DNA of 64,000 bases from Clostridiales bacterium (GTDB lineage: Bacteria > Bacillota > Sulfobacillia > RBS10-35): the NCBI GenBank assembly GCA_018729555.1, contig JAHHQG010000026.1, positions 323,329 through 387,328 on the forward strand, in the 5' to 3' direction. Every line of letters begins with the position of its first letter. The stretch's first letter is position 1. Shown here piece by piece: positions 51,346 to 60,886 of the stretch. Position numbers and translations under genes: made by a program. The notes beneath the pieces are model-generated. The model was not told the origin of the DNA and searched no databases. It saw only the letters and a list, made by a program, of their open reading frames with translations.

Positions 51346-52104
51346 ATGAAGACCACGATGAAGACCATGAAGGATGGGACCTGGCGGGAGCTGGAGAAAA
51401 CCATCGTCGGGTGCCGGCTCTGCCCCCGCCTGGTGGCCTACCGGGAAGAGGTGGCCCGAAAGAAAACCCGGCGCTTTCAGAGCTGGGCGTACTGGGGAAA
51501 GCCCCTTCCCGGCTTTGGCGACCGCCAGGCTCGCCTCTGGATTTTAGGCCTGGCGCCGGCGGCCCACGGAGGCCTTCGGACGGGGCGGTTGTTTACGGGC
51601 GATGCCTCCGGCGATTTTCTCTTCGACGCCCTCTACGAGATGGGCTGGTCCTCCCAGAGGGAGAGCCGGGAAAGGGGCGACGGCCTCGCCTTGAGGGATG
51701 TGTACATCAGCGCCGCGGCCCGGTGCGCTCCCCCCGGCAACAAGCCTCTTCCCGAAGAGCTCCAAAACTGCCGCCCCTACCTCCACGCGGAGCACCATCT
51801 TTTGAAAAGGGTGAAGGTGGTCCTCTGCCTGGGGCGCATCGCCTTTGAGAGCTACCGTAAGCTCAGGCGGGAAAGGGGTTTAAGCCTTCCCCCGGCGGCC
51901 TTTTCCCACGGCGCCATCTACCGGCTGGAGGATGGGATTCCCTACGTGGCCCTCTCCTACCATCCCTCCCAGCAGAACACCCGGACGGGAAGGCTGTCCC
52001 GGGAGATGTTTCTTTCCGTCCTGAAAGACATCGACGCCATCTTGCGAGAGGAGGGAGACCATGGAACCGACGGGGAAAAAGGCCTGGCTCCTCATCCGGG
52101 ATGA
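51346..52104 (+). CDS. Uracil-DNA glycosylase, family 5 (UDGb type)
   Basis: The 252-residue protein has the family-5 features: an N-terminal Cys pair (VGCRLCPRLV), GLAPAAHGGLRTGRLFTGDASGD, an Ala-rich AAARCAPPGNKPLP with the cluster Cys, and SYHPSQQNTRTGRLS near the end. Family-5 enzymes act on uracil and other deaminated bases and are known mainly from thermophiles. It overlaps hflX by 44 bases. Confidence 0.92.
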   Translation: MKTTMKTMKDGTWRELEKTIVGCRLCPRLVAYREEVARKKTRRFQSWAYWGKPLPGFGDRQARLWILGLAPAAHGGLRTGRLFTGDASGDFLFDALYEMGWSSQRESRERGDGLALRDVYISAAARCAPPGNKPLPEELQNCRPYLHAEHHLLKRVKVVLCLGRIAFESYRKLRRERGLSLPPAAFSHGAIYRLEDGIPYVALSYHPSQQNTRTGRLSREMFLSVLKDIDAILREEGDHGTDGEKGLAPHPG

Positions 52105-53326
52105 TCCCTCCCGCGGGTGGGACCCCGAAGGGGAGGAAGGGGAGCTCCGGGTCCTGGTAGAGAGCCTGGGGTGGGAGGTGGCGGGGGTGACGGTCCAGCG
52201 CCGCCCGAAACCCGATCCCGCCACCTGGCTGGGACCCGGCAAGCTCAAGGAAATCCAGCCCCTCCTCCAAGACCACGGGGTGACGGTCGCCGTCGCCAGC
52301 GAGGAGATCAGCCCCGGCCAAAAGCTCCACCTGGAGGAGCTTTTGGGGGTGGAGGTGGTGGACCGGACCCAGGTGGTCCTGGAGATCTTCGCCCGAAGGG
52401 CCCGGTCCCGGGAAGGAAAGCTCCAGGTGGAGCTGGCCCAGCTCCGCTACCTCCTTCCCCGCCTTCGGGGCCGCGGGGAAGAGCTCTCCCGCCTGGGAGG
52501 GGGCATCGGAACGCGGGGCCCGGGGGAAACGAAGCTGGAGATGGACCGCCGCCGGCTCCGGGAGCGGATCCGCCAGCTGGAGGGGGAGATCCGGGAGCTT
52601 CGGGCCCGGCGGGAGCTAGTGCGCACAGGTCGAAAGCGGCTGGGCCTTCCCGTGGTGGCCCTGGTGGGCTACTCTAACGCGGGAAAGACCACCCTCTTCA
52701 ACCGGCTGACGGGGGAAGATCTCCCGGCGGAGGATCGCCTCTTTGTCACCCTGGACCCCACCGTCCGGCGTTTTCAACTGGGCGAAGGCCGCCAGGCCCT
52801 TTTGAGCGACACCGTCGGCTTCATCCACGACCTCCCCCGCCACCTGGTGGAGGCGTTCCACGCCACCCTGGAAGAAGTCAACTCCGCCGACCTCATCCTC
52901 CACGTCCTGGACATCAGCCGGACGGGGTGGGAAGAGCGGCTGGAGGCGGTGGAAGAGGTCCTGGGGGAGATCGGGGCGGGATCCATCCCGCGCCTTTTGG
53001 CCCTCAACCAGGTGGACCGCTTGGACGGCGGCCTTCCTCCGGGGACTCCCGGTGGGGTTCCCATCTCCGCCCTCACGGGGGAGGGCCTGGAGGATCTCCG
53101 GGCGGCCATCGCCGCCGCGTTAGATACCGATTCCCGCCCCTACCGCTTCCTCATCCCCTACGACATGGGGGATCTTCTCGCCTGGATCCGCCAGACGTCC
53201 CGGGTGGCTTGGGAGAAGTTCACCGAGGAAGGCGTGGAGCTGGAGGTCTACTGCCGGGAAGAGGTGGCGGAACGGGTCCAGGGGATCCTCTGGCAGAGAT
53301 TCCGGGAAAGGGCCCTTCGCGGCTGA
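52061..53326 (+). CDS. hflX: GTPase HflX
   Basis: The ribosome-associated GTPase has 421 residues. The N-terminal domain contains WLGPGKLKEI and FARRARSREGKLQVELAQL; the glycine-rich loop GGGIGTRGPGETKLE leads to the long coiled coil. The G-domain has GYSNAGKTTLFNRLT, DPTVRRF, DTVGFIHDLP and NQVDRL. HflX rescues or splits stalled ribosomes under heat. The ATG at 52061 lies within the upstream glycosylase gene. Confidence 0.96.
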   Translation: MEPTGKKAWLLIRDDPSRGWDPEGEEGELRVLVESLGWEVAGVTVQRRPKPDPATWLGPGKLKEIQPLLQDHGVTVAVASEEISPGQKLHLEELLGVEVVDRTQVVLEIFARRARSREGKLQVELAQLRYLLPRLRGRGEELSRLGGGIGTRGPGETKLEMDRRRLRERIRQLEGEIRELRARRELVRTGRKRLGLPVVALVGYSNAGKTTLFNRLTGEDLPAEDRLFVTLDPTVRRFQLGEGRQALLSDTVGFIHDLPRHLVEAFHATLEEVNSADLILHVLDISRTGWEERLEAVEEVLGEIGAGSIPRLLALNQVDRLDGGLPPGTPGGVPISALTGEGLEDLRAAIAAALDTDSRPYRFLIPYDMGDLLAWIRQTSRVAWEKFTEEGVELEVYCREEVAERVQGILWQRFRERALRG

Positions 53327-53358
53327 TAACAACCCCTCCTTGAGGGCACCCTAAGGGC

Positions 53359-54054
53359 ATGAAGCGACTCCTCGCCTTTGCCCTTCTGATGCTCCTTTTG
53401 GTGGCCGGATGCCAGAGCTCCTTGAGGGAACTCCCCCAGCGCCTCTCCCAAAAGGGTGACCTCACCCCTTGGGCGCCGGAGGAGCTCCTCTCCTTCGAAA
53501 AGGCGGCCGAGGATCTGACGGATGCGGCCCTTCTGGATGACTGGGCCAGCGCAGAAGAATATACCCGGCGCCTCCAGGTGGCCTGGCCCCGCGTGAAAGA
53601 CGAGATGATCTCCCGCCAGGTGGCGGAGGGTTCCATCCTACGGGTGGAAAGGCTCCTTGAAAAGGCCGAGGAAGGGGTCCAAATGAAAGATGCCCTCGAT
53701 ACCGCTGCCGCCGCCAACGGCCTCAACCTCTACGCCGGCCATTTTCTATCCCTCTACGAGATGAGCATCCCTGCCGCCATCCCCATGTTGGACGGAGCCG
53801 TCCGCTCCATCGTGGTGGCGGCCCGCAAGGGGGACTGGGAAGGGGCGGAGGCGGCCTTGGGGGCCCTGGATGGGGCCTGGATCCAGTTCCATCCTGCGGC
53901 GTGGGTGAAAAAGCCCAAGGCGGCGGGCCAGGTGGATGCCCACCTGGATGAGATGGAGGCGGCCATCCGGGCGAAAGATCAGGGCCAGGTGGACCAGGTG
54001 GCGAAAAAGCTCCTCCAGGATCTCCAGTCCCTGCGCCAAGAGCTCACCCGATGA
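53359..54054 (+). CDS. Predicted lipoprotein
   Basis: The 231-residue protein starts with a lipoprotein signal peptide (LLAFALLMLLLVAGC, lipobox LVAG-Cys). The mature part is all-helical and has SFEKAAEDLTDAALLDDWAS, then MKDALDTAAAANGLNLYAGHF. This resembles the DUF4363-type helical lipoproteins, though I am not certain. It overlaps the convergent membrane protein gene by 11 bases. Confidence 0.7.
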   Translation: MKRLLAFALLMLLLVAGCQSSLRELPQRLSQKGDLTPWAPEELLSFEKAAEDLTDAALLDDWASAEEYTRRLQVAWPRVKDEMISRQVAEGSILRVERLLEKAEEGVQMKDALDTAAAANGLNLYAGHFLSLYEMSIPAAIPMLDGAVRSIVVAARKGDWEGAEAALGALDGAWIQFHPAAWVKKPKAAGQVDAHLDEMEAAIRAKDQGQVDQVAKKLLQDLQSLRQELTR

Positions 54055-54406
54055 TCTTCCCCCAGTAGAGGAGAAGGTGGAGCAAAAGGGACCCCAGCAA
54101 AAGGGCGGCTGCCAGGAGGTGGGCCGCCTGGAGGATGGGGGCAGCTGGAAACCAAAAGAGGGGGAGGCCAGTCAGAAGGGCCACGAGGCCGAACAAAAGG
54201 ATCCAGAGGCCGGTGGCGCGGAAGGGGCCGCCTTGGCTGCGGCCGTGACGGGTTAGCACCGGGAGGAAAAGGAGAAGGGGCAAAAGGCCCAAGGCGAGGT
54301 GGAGGAGGCGGAGGGAAAGGGGCCGTTCCCCCGGCTGGAGGATGAGGAGGGGAAGGCCCGTCAAAAGGGCGAGGAGGAAGAGGGCCAGGAGCCAGCGGTG
54401 GGCCAA
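54044..54406 (-). CDS. Small four-helix membrane protein
   Basis: The 120-residue protein has four hydrophobic segments (LLALFLLALLTGLPLLIL, LLHLALGLLPLLLFLPVL, TGLWILLFGLVALLTGLPLF, AHLLAAALLLGSLLLHLLLYW). His residues in helices 2 and 4 recall cytochrome b561/DUF4405-type heme ligands. TTG start at 54406. The repeated TGLPL motif in helices 1 and 3 suggests an internal duplication. The function is unknown. Confidence 0.6.
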   Translation of the reverse strand: MAHRWLLALFLLALLTGLPLLILQPGERPLSLRLLHLALGLLPLLLFLPVLTRHGRSQGGPFRATGLWILLFGLVALLTGLPLFWFPAAPILQAAHLLAAALLLGSLLLHLLLYWGKIIG

Positions 54407-54476
54407 GGGAAAACCCCCACTCCATTATTGGGAAAGAAGGGAGACGGGAGAAGGCGTCGAAAGCGTAGGAGGAGGG

Positions 54477-56507
54477 ATGATCTTGAAACGGCCCCTTCGG
54501 CCCGAGGATCTCCTGCACCTCAAGGTTCTTTCCGATGTCCGCCTTTCCCCCGACGGCCTTCATGTGGCGGCCGTCTTGAAAGAAGCCCTGCCTTCCGGCG
54601 AGGGCTACCGGCAGACCCTCTGGATCTTTCCGACAGACCCCGAAAAAAAGCCTTTTTCCATAGGCGAAGGGACCCATCCCCGCTGGTCGCCCCATGGCCA
54701 CCTCCTGGCCTACCGGGGACCGGAAAAGGAGCTCAAGCTCCTACCTTTTGAAGGCGAGAGGCCCGGCGAGGCGTCTTCCCTCCCGGGGGTTCCCCCGGGA
54801 TGGGGGGAGATCGCCTTTTCCCCCGACGGAAAGCGCCTCGCGGTGGTAGCTCCCTGGGACGGCTATCCTTCCCTTCCCCCCCACCTTTTCCCCGGACCCC
54901 GCGAAGCCTATGCCTCCACCGCCCGGGTCTACACCCGGGCCTTTATCCGGGAAGACGGGCAGGGGTGGCGGGGGAAGGCGCGGTGGCGCCTCTACCTCCT
55001 GGATCTGGAGGATCCCGGCCAAGAGGCCCGGCTTTTGTGGCCCGACCTGGAGGATGATGATCTCGGCGAGCCTTCTTTTTCGCCTTCGGGAACCTTCCTC
55101 GCCTTCACCCGCCGCTGGGCGCCCACCCCCGAGGCGCCTTCCTGGGGCAGGAGCCAGGTGTGGGGGGTGGATCTTCAGGAGGAGAAGGCGATCCCCCGCC
55201 CCCTGACCCCGCCTGGCCTGGAAGCCTTTTCCGCCTTCTTTTCCGAAGACGAGGCTTGCCTCTATTTCATCGGGCGCCCGGTGGAGGAAGGTCCCGGAGC
55301 CCATCACCACCTCTACGCCCTAGACCGTGCCTCGGGGAAGGTGACCGATCTCCTCCAGGGCTTCGATCGTTCCCTGGGAACCCACGTCCGCTCCTACGAG
55401 CGGGGGGACCACCCCGGGCCGGCGGCCGCCCTCGGCGGGGGGCGCCTGTACTTCCTCGCCACCCACGGCGGCACCCAGCCCCTCTGGGTCCTTTCCCCCG
55501 ACGGGAGTTCTCCCCAAAACCTCTTTCCCGAGGAGGCGGTGATCCCCGGCTTTAGCCTCACCCCTGACGGCCGCTGGGTGGCCTTCGTGAAAGAGACGGC
55601 CACCTCCCCCGGAGATCTCTTCGTTGCCCGCCTCGAGGAGGAGGGAGGGGAGGTCCGGGTGGGGGAGGTCCGTCAGCTGACCCACCTCCACGAGGAGTTC
55701 CTCCGGGACAAGAAGGTCTTTTCACCCCGGCCTCTCAAGGCCAAGGGGCCGTTGGGCTGGGAGGTGGAGGGCTGGGTCTTGGAGGACCCGGACCTTCCCG
55801 GCCCCAAGCCCCTCATCCTCAACATCCACGGCGGCCCCCACGGCACCTGGGGCTACACCTTCATGATGGAAAACCAGATCCTCGCCGGCGCGGGGTTCAG
55901 GGTGGTCTACGGCAATCCCCGGGGGAGCCAGGGCTACGGCCAAGCCTTTACGCAGGCGGTGGTGGGCCGCTGGGGGGAAGACGATGCCCGGGACCTGGTG
56001 GCCCTGGTGGAGGAAGCCCTCGCCCTTCCCGGGGCGGATCGGGAGCGGGTGGGGGTCATGGGGAATTCCTACGGCGGCTACATGACCAACTGGCTTATGG
56101 CCCGCTACGGCCAGCTCTTCAAGGCGGGGGTCACCCAGGGGACCATCTCCAACCTGGTGAGCTTTTTCGGCGAGAGCGATTACGGATTTGTGCGGCCCAA
56201 AGGCCGGGAGAAGGAGACCCCCTGGGAAGACGAAAGCCTCTTCCTCCGCTCGCCCCTCCGCTGGGTGGAGGGGGTCCAAGGGCCGGTCCTCATCCTCCAC
56301 GGGGAAGAGGATTTCCGCTGCCCCCTGGGCCAGGCCCTCGAGTGGTATGAGGCCCTTCAGGTCCGGGGCGTGGAGGCGGCCCTCGTCATCTATCCGGGGG
56401 AAAGCCACGGCTTTACCCGCACGGGAAAGCCCACCCACCGGGTGGACCGGCTGCAGCGGCATCTGGATTGGTTTGCGAGGACCTTGAAGGGAGAAGAGAC
56501 GACGTGA
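54477..56507 (+). CDS. S9 family prolyl-oligopeptidase-like peptidase
   Basis: The 676-residue protein has an N-terminal beta-propeller (residues 1-430, with repeats such as FSPDGKRLAVVAP and FSPSGTFLAFTRR). A C-terminal alpha/beta hydrolase follows: HGGPHGTWGYTF, the nucleophile motif GNSYGGYMTNW (Ser near 530), Asp in HGEEDFRCP (near 611) and His in GESHGF (near 643). This is the acylaminoacyl-peptidase type. The ATG at 54477 follows TAGGAGGAGGG. GTGA overlap with ribokinase. Confidence 0.93.
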   Translation: MILKRPLRPEDLLHLKVLSDVRLSPDGLHVAAVLKEALPSGEGYRQTLWIFPTDPEKKPFSIGEGTHPRWSPHGHLLAYRGPEKELKLLPFEGERPGEASSLPGVPPGWGEIAFSPDGKRLAVVAPWDGYPSLPPHLFPGPREAYASTARVYTRAFIREDGQGWRGKARWRLYLLDLEDPGQEARLLWPDLEDDDLGEPSFSPSGTFLAFTRRWAPTPEAPSWGRSQVWGVDLQEEKAIPRPLTPPGLEAFSAFFSEDEACLYFIGRPVEEGPGAHHHLYALDRASGKVTDLLQGFDRSLGTHVRSYERGDHPGPAAALGGGRLYFLATHGGTQPLWVLSPDGSSPQNLFPEEAVIPGFSLTPDGRWVAFVKETATSPGDLFVARLEEEGGEVRVGEVRQLTHLHEEFLRDKKVFSPRPLKAKGPLGWEVEGWVLEDPDLPGPKPLILNIHGGPHGTWGYTFMMENQILAGAGFRVVYGNPRGSQGYGQAFTQAVVGRWGEDDARDLVALVEEALALPGADRERVGVMGNSYGGYMTNWLMARYGQLFKAGVTQGTISNLVSFFGESDYGFVRPKGREKETPWEDESLFLRSPLRWVEGVQGPVLILHGEEDFRCPLGQALEWYEALQVRGVEAALVIYPGESHGFTRTGKPTHRVDRLQRHLDWFARTLKGEETT

Positions 56508-57430
56508 GGCCCATTCTGGTGGTGGGGAGCCTCAACATGGACCTCGTCTTTTCCGTGGAGCGGGCTCCCCGGGCGGGGGAGACGGTGAAGGCCCTGGCCT
56601 TTTCCCTGGCCCCGGGAGGCAAAGGGGCCAACCAGGCAGTGGCGGCGGGGCGCCTGGGCGGCAAGGTGGCCATGGTGGGGAGGGTGGGGACCGACGACTT
56701 CGGGGAGGCCCTCCTCCAAAGCCTAGCCGCTTCCCGGGTGGATACCTCTTCCGTCCAGCGCCTGGAAGGGGTGAGCACGGGCCTGGCGGCCGTGATGGTG
56801 GAACCCGGGGGCGAGAACCGGATTGTGGTGGTGGCGGGGGCCAACGGTAAACTATCTCCGGAGGATCTGCGGGAGGAGGATTTCCCGGCAGGAGGCATCC
56901 TTCTCCTGCAGCTGGAGATCCCCCTTCCCACGGTGAAGCAGGCGTTGCGCCTGGCCAAGGCCAAGGGCATGACCACCATCCTCGATCCGGCGCCGGCCCC
57001 GGGGCGGGAAGAGCGATCTCTTATGGACGACAGCTTCTTTGCGCTGGTGGATATGGTGACCCCGAACCAGGAAGAGGCCGAGGTCCTCACGGGGATCCGG
57101 GTGGAGGATCTTCCCTCTGCCCTGGAGGCGGCGCGAAGGCTCCTCCATCTGGGGGTCCGCTACGGGGTGGTAAAGCTGGGGAGGGAGGGGGTCCTGGGCA
57201 TCGATGCCGAAGGCACCTTCCGCCACATCTCCGGCATCCCCGTGGCGGCGGTGGACACCACCGCCGCCGGCGATGCCTTTGCGGGAGGGCTGGCGGTGGC
57301 CCTTTCGGAAGGGAAGGACTTCTTCGAGGCCCTTTCATGGGGAAACCGGGCCGGGGCCCTTTCCACTACCCGCCCGGGAGCTCAGCCCTCCCTCCCGTGG
57401 CGCAAGGAATGGGAGGCGTTTGGCAGCTGA
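56504..57430 (+). CDS. rbsK: Ribokinase (PfkB family)
   Basis: The 308-residue kinase has VVGSLNMDLVFSVERAP, GGKGANQAVAAGRLG, TPNQEEAEVLTG and the catalytic VDTTAAGDAFAGGLAVAL with the base Asp. It phosphorylates ribose at O5; other PfkB sugars cannot be excluded. It lies between two peptidase genes with no ribose transporter nearby. Confidence 0.87.
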   Translation: MRPILVVGSLNMDLVFSVERAPRAGETVKALAFSLAPGGKGANQAVAAGRLGGKVAMVGRVGTDDFGEALLQSLAASRVDTSSVQRLEGVSTGLAAVMVEPGGENRIVVVAGANGKLSPEDLREEDFPAGGILLLQLEIPLPTVKQALRLAKAKGMTTILDPAPAPGREERSLMDDSFFALVDMVTPNQEEAEVLTGIRVEDLPSALEAARRLLHLGVRYGVVKLGREGVLGIDAEGTFRHISGIPVAAVDTTAAGDAFAGGLAVALSEGKDFFEALSWGNRAGALSTTRPGAQPSLPWRKEWEAFGS

Positions 57431-57431
57431 C

Positions 57432-59114
57432 ATGGGCTATCTTCGCTACGATGATCTCGTCGCACGGTTGAAGGCTATCCGGGATGAAGCGCCGGATATG
57501 GTCCTTTTGGAGGAACTGGGGAAGAGCCCCGAGGGAAGGATCATCTTTGGGTGCACCCTTTCCCTGGGCCCCAGGGCACCCGAGGACAAACCGGCCCTCC
57601 TGGTGGATGCCAACGTCCATGCGGGGGAGGTGACAGGGTCGGCGGCAGCCCTTTACCTCTTGGAAAGCCTGGTAAGGGAGCGAAGCCAGCCGGAGGTCCG
57701 GGAGCTCTTGAGCTCCACCACCCTTTACGTCATCCCGCGGATCTCTGTGGACGGGGCGGAAGCTTACCTCACGGGCCCCGAGATGCTCCGCTCCGCCAAA
57801 CGGCGCTATCCCGAGGTCCCCCTTCCCCCCGGCTGGTATGCCGAGGACGTGGATGGGGACGGAAAGATCCTCTGGATGCGCTGGGAAGACCCTTTGGGGG
57901 AGTGGACGGTGGATCCGGAGGACCCCCGCCTCATGCGCCGGCGCCGCCCCGGCCAAAAGGGCCCCTTTTACCGTCTCATGGCGGAAGGGGTCTACCGGGA
58001 TGAAGCGGGGGAGGTGGCGGCCGTGTACCCCCAGCTGAGGCCGGCTCCTTCCCCCTACGGCCTCGATTTCAACCGCAACTACCCCGCCTTCTGGCAGCCG
58101 GAAGCCCAGCAGCCGGGGGCGGGGGAGTTCCCCCTTTCGGAGCCGGAAACCCGGGCGGTGGCGCAATTCATCGCCGGGCACAAGAACATCGGCGCTTACG
58201 TCTCCCTCCACACCACCGGCGGGGTTCTCTTGCGGCCCCCTTCTTCAGGTGGCGACGAGAAGCTTTCGCCCGAAGATCGCCGCCTCTTCCAGGCCCTTAC
58301 CCCCTACTTGAAGGAGCTCACGGGCTACCCGGTCCTCTCCACCTACGAAGCCTTTGCCACGGGGGATGACCGTCCCCTGGTGAAAGGGGCCGACGACTGG
58401 GCCTATGAGCACCGGGGCATCCTGGCCTTCACCCTGGAGCTCTGGGATCTGGACGGCCGGGCAGGAGCCCGGGGTTACAGCCAGGGCGGGGTGAAGGCCC
58501 TCCTCGCCCTCAGCCCCGAGGAGCGGGAGGAAGACGAGAAGAAGCGCCTGAAGTGGAACGACGAGGTCCTCCAAGGGCGGGGCTTTCACCCCTGGCGCCC
58601 CTTTGACCACCCCCAGCTGGGGAAGGTGGAGATCGGGGGCTGGGATCGAAAGTTCGTCCTCCAGAACCCTCCCCTGGACCCACCCCATCTCCTGGAGCAC
58701 GAAGGGAAGGTGACCCGGCGGCTGGCGGAGGGGCTCCTGGGCCTTCTCCCCCGCCTCGCCATCCCGTCGGCGGAGCTCAAACCCCTCGGGGAGGGACTCC
58801 TCCAGCTGCAGGTGACGGTGGCCAACGAAGGGTACCTGGGGACGGCCATCACCGCCCAGACCCATAAGGCCCTCAAGCTTCCGGGCGTTGAGGTGGAGGT
58901 GGAGCTCTCGCCGGGTTGGCGGAGCCTCTCGGGGCCCCTCCGCCGGGATGTGGGCCAGCTGGCCGGGTGGGGGGATCCCTCCACCCCCGCCCAGAACGCC
59001 GTCCATCTCCGCTGGGTCCTCCAAGGGAAAGGGCCCCTCGCGGTGAAGGTGACGGCCCGCCATCCCCGGGCAGGTCGGGACGAAACCCGGGTGGAGGGGG
59101 TGGCCACGCCGTGA
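57432..59114 (+). CDS. M14 family zinc carboxypeptidase
   Basis: The 560-residue protein has the zinc ligands His-x-x-Glu in DANVHAGEVTGS and His in AYVSLHTTGG, plus substrate-binding DFNRNYPAFWQPE. The general-base Glu is in FTLELWDL. A C-terminal beta-sandwich of about 90 residues (LLQLQVTVANEGYLGTAI) follows, as in secreted M14 enzymes. No signal peptide is present at the ATG at 57432, so it appears to be cytosolic. GTGA overlap with the next gene. Confidence 0.88.
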   Translation: MGYLRYDDLVARLKAIRDEAPDMVLLEELGKSPEGRIIFGCTLSLGPRAPEDKPALLVDANVHAGEVTGSAAALYLLESLVRERSQPEVRELLSSTTLYVIPRISVDGAEAYLTGPEMLRSAKRRYPEVPLPPGWYAEDVDGDGKILWMRWEDPLGEWTVDPEDPRLMRRRRPGQKGPFYRLMAEGVYRDEAGEVAAVYPQLRPAPSPYGLDFNRNYPAFWQPEAQQPGAGEFPLSEPETRAVAQFIAGHKNIGAYVSLHTTGGVLLRPPSSGGDEKLSPEDRRLFQALTPYLKELTGYPVLSTYEAFATGDDRPLVKGADDWAYEHRGILAFTLELWDLDGRAGARGYSQGGVKALLALSPEEREEDEKKRLKWNDEVLQGRGFHPWRPFDHPQLGKVEIGGWDRKFVLQNPPLDPPHLLEHEGKVTRRLAEGLLGLLPRLAIPSAELKPLGEGLLQLQVTVANEGYLGTAITAQTHKALKLPGVEVEVELSPGWRSLSGPLRRDVGQLAGWGDPSTPAQNAVHLRWVLQGKGPLAVKVTARHPRAGRDETRVEGVATP

Positions 59115-60214
59115 CGGAGCGGGAACCCCTGCGCCGCCTTCTCCAGCGGCTGGAGCTGACGGGGGCCCTCCGGACCTCCGCCATGGAGGAAGCCCTCTGG
59201 CGCTATCCCCGCCAGGCCTTCCTCCCCCCTTCCCTCCAGCGCGAAGGGTTCCGGGACCGGCCCCTTCTCCTCCGGGATGAGAAAGGGGAAGTCTACGCCA
59301 CGGCCCTGGCGCCGTCGGAATCGGTGAGGGCGCTGGAGGTCCTGGAGGTGGAGCGGGGCGATGAAGCCCTTTTGCTGGGGGCGGGGAGCGGTTGGGAAGC
59401 GGCCCTCCTTTCCCACCTGGTGGGGCCCCGGGGCCGGGTGGTGGTGGTGGATCCCACCCCGGCGGGAAGGTACGCCCTTTCCCGCTGGAAAGCCCTCAAG
59501 GTCCCCGTCACCCTCCTTCGCCGCTGGCCGCGGCGGCCGGTGCAAAAGGCCTGGGTGCAGGTGCCCCTCTGGACCTTTCCCTGGCGGCAAAAAGCCTGGG
59601 CGCAAGGTGCCCGCCTCCTCATGCCCCTCCACTTTTTCTCGCCCCTCCAGGGGGTGTATGCCCTGTGGGAGCGGGGAAGCCGCACGTGGAAGACTAGGGC
59701 CTTCATCGACGGCATGGGGGATATGGCCGCCCTTCGCTCCTGGGGCCGGGCGGATCACTTTGAGATCAAGCCCGGAGCGAGGGTTCACGCCGCCGCCTTC
59801 CCCCTTACCGAGCAGGCGAAAGCCTGGCACCTCATGCGGCGGCCTTCCTGGGAAGGCTGTCCCCTCCTCCTCCGGGGCCGGGTGACGCCTCCCCAATGGC
59901 GGGGTCTTTTCTTCTGGCTCTTGCTCCATTTTCCCGGCGAGGCGGCGGTGGAATGGCCGGGCCCCTGGGTGGGCTGGATGAACGCCTCAGGGGATGGGGA
60001 GCTCCTCCACCCTTTTGGAGCCATGAAGGTCCTGGGGAAAGCGACGGGGGAGCGGCTGCGGCAGACCATCGGCCGCTGGGTGGCGGCCGGCAAGCCGCCC
60101 CTGGAGCGGTTCCGCCTCACGGTCCCCGCGGACGGGTGCCACCAGCGGATGGAGGTGAAGGTGGCCCTTTGGCGGCCGCCCCATCTGGGGGAGGGAGTTC
60201 CCTTTGACGGATGA
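59111..60214 (+). CDS. Protein-L-isoaspartate methyltransferase-like protein
   Basis: The 367-residue protein starts like PCMT (ALWRYPRQAFLPPSLQ, then ATALAPSESVRALEVLEV and the SAM motif ALLLGAGSGWEAALLSHLVG). The C-terminal 170 residues are an added domain I do not recognise. The family repairs isoaspartyl residues, which form fast in hot cells, but the SVMS-type substrate motif is altered, so activity is unsure. Coupled to the peptidase gene. Confidence 0.7.
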   Translation: MTEREPLRRLLQRLELTGALRTSAMEEALWRYPRQAFLPPSLQREGFRDRPLLLRDEKGEVYATALAPSESVRALEVLEVERGDEALLLGAGSGWEAALLSHLVGPRGRVVVVDPTPAGRYALSRWKALKVPVTLLRRWPRRPVQKAWVQVPLWTFPWRQKAWAQGARLLMPLHFFSPLQGVYALWERGSRTWKTRAFIDGMGDMAALRSWGRADHFEIKPGARVHAAAFPLTEQAKAWHLMRRPSWEGCPLLLRGRVTPPQWRGLFFWLLLHFPGEAAVEWPGPWVGWMNASGDGELLHPFGAMKVLGKATGERLRQTIGRWVAAGKPPLERFRLTVPADGCHQRMEVKVALWRPPHLGEGVPFDG

Positions 60215-60869
60215 ACCGGTGCCCTGGTGGCGGGCAGCCCTGGCGGAAGGCGCCGCCGTCTTTCTCTTCGTCGGAGGGGCCCTTTCCCTGGGGGCAGCCC
60301 TGGACAGCCCGCAACCGGCCTTTCCCTTTCTCGTGGGCGGCCTTTACATGGCCGCCGTCTACGCCGTGGCCCACATCTCGGGAGCCCAGCTCAACCCTGC
60401 CCTCACCCTGGCCCTCTGGGTCATCCAGCGCCTCACCTTCGGCCGCATGGCCGCCTACCTTGGGGCCCAGCTCTTGGGGACGGGGGCGGCCTGGCTTCTT
60501 TTGCGCCTGGCGACCCCCGAAGGCGACGGCTCCCGCCTCCTCTTCCCCCGGGAAGGGACCTCTCCCGGAGGGATCCTTCTCCTGGCGGCCTTCTTCACCT
60601 TCTTCCTCACCTTCGTCTACGGGGCGACCCTTTTGGACCGGCGGGCGGCGCCGGGGATCTTCGGCATCGCCTTGGGGGCGGTGGTGGCGGGGGCTGCCTT
60701 TTTGGGTCTTCCCCTCCACCCGGGAGAGGCTTTGGTGTTGGAGCTTTGGGCGAAGGATTTCTCCCTGGCGTGGGCTTTTAGCCTGGGGCCTCTTTTGGGC
60801 GCCCTCCTGGGGGGCCTTCTTTACGAGGGGATCTGGCACCGGCAGGGGGAAAGCCATCCCCTGCCGTGA
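60204..60869 (+). CDS. Aquaporin/MIP-like channel lacking the second NPA motif
   Basis: The 221-residue membrane protein has about six helices. The first half carries HISGAQLNPALTLALW, the classic first NPA box. At the corresponding place of the second half stands GLPLHPGEALVLELWAKDF, without NPARSFGP. It may be a degenerate or altered-selectivity channel. TTG start at 60204, inside the end of the previous gene. Confidence 0.7.
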   Translation: MTDEPVPWWRAALAEGAAVFLFVGGALSLGAALDSPQPAFPFLVGGLYMAAVYAVAHISGAQLNPALTLALWVIQRLTFGRMAAYLGAQLLGTGAAWLLLRLATPEGDGSRLLFPREGTSPGGILLLAAFFTFFLTFVYGATLLDRRAAPGIFGIALGAVVAGAAFLGLPLHPGEALVLELWAKDFSLAWAFSLGPLLGALLGGLLYEGIWHRQGESHPLP

Positions 60870-60886
60870 GGAAAGGAGGCGGCGCG

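Noticed and set aside
53327-53358. Terminator after hflX (CCCTCC..GAGGG)
   Set aside because: The stem is only five base pairs and has no T-run.
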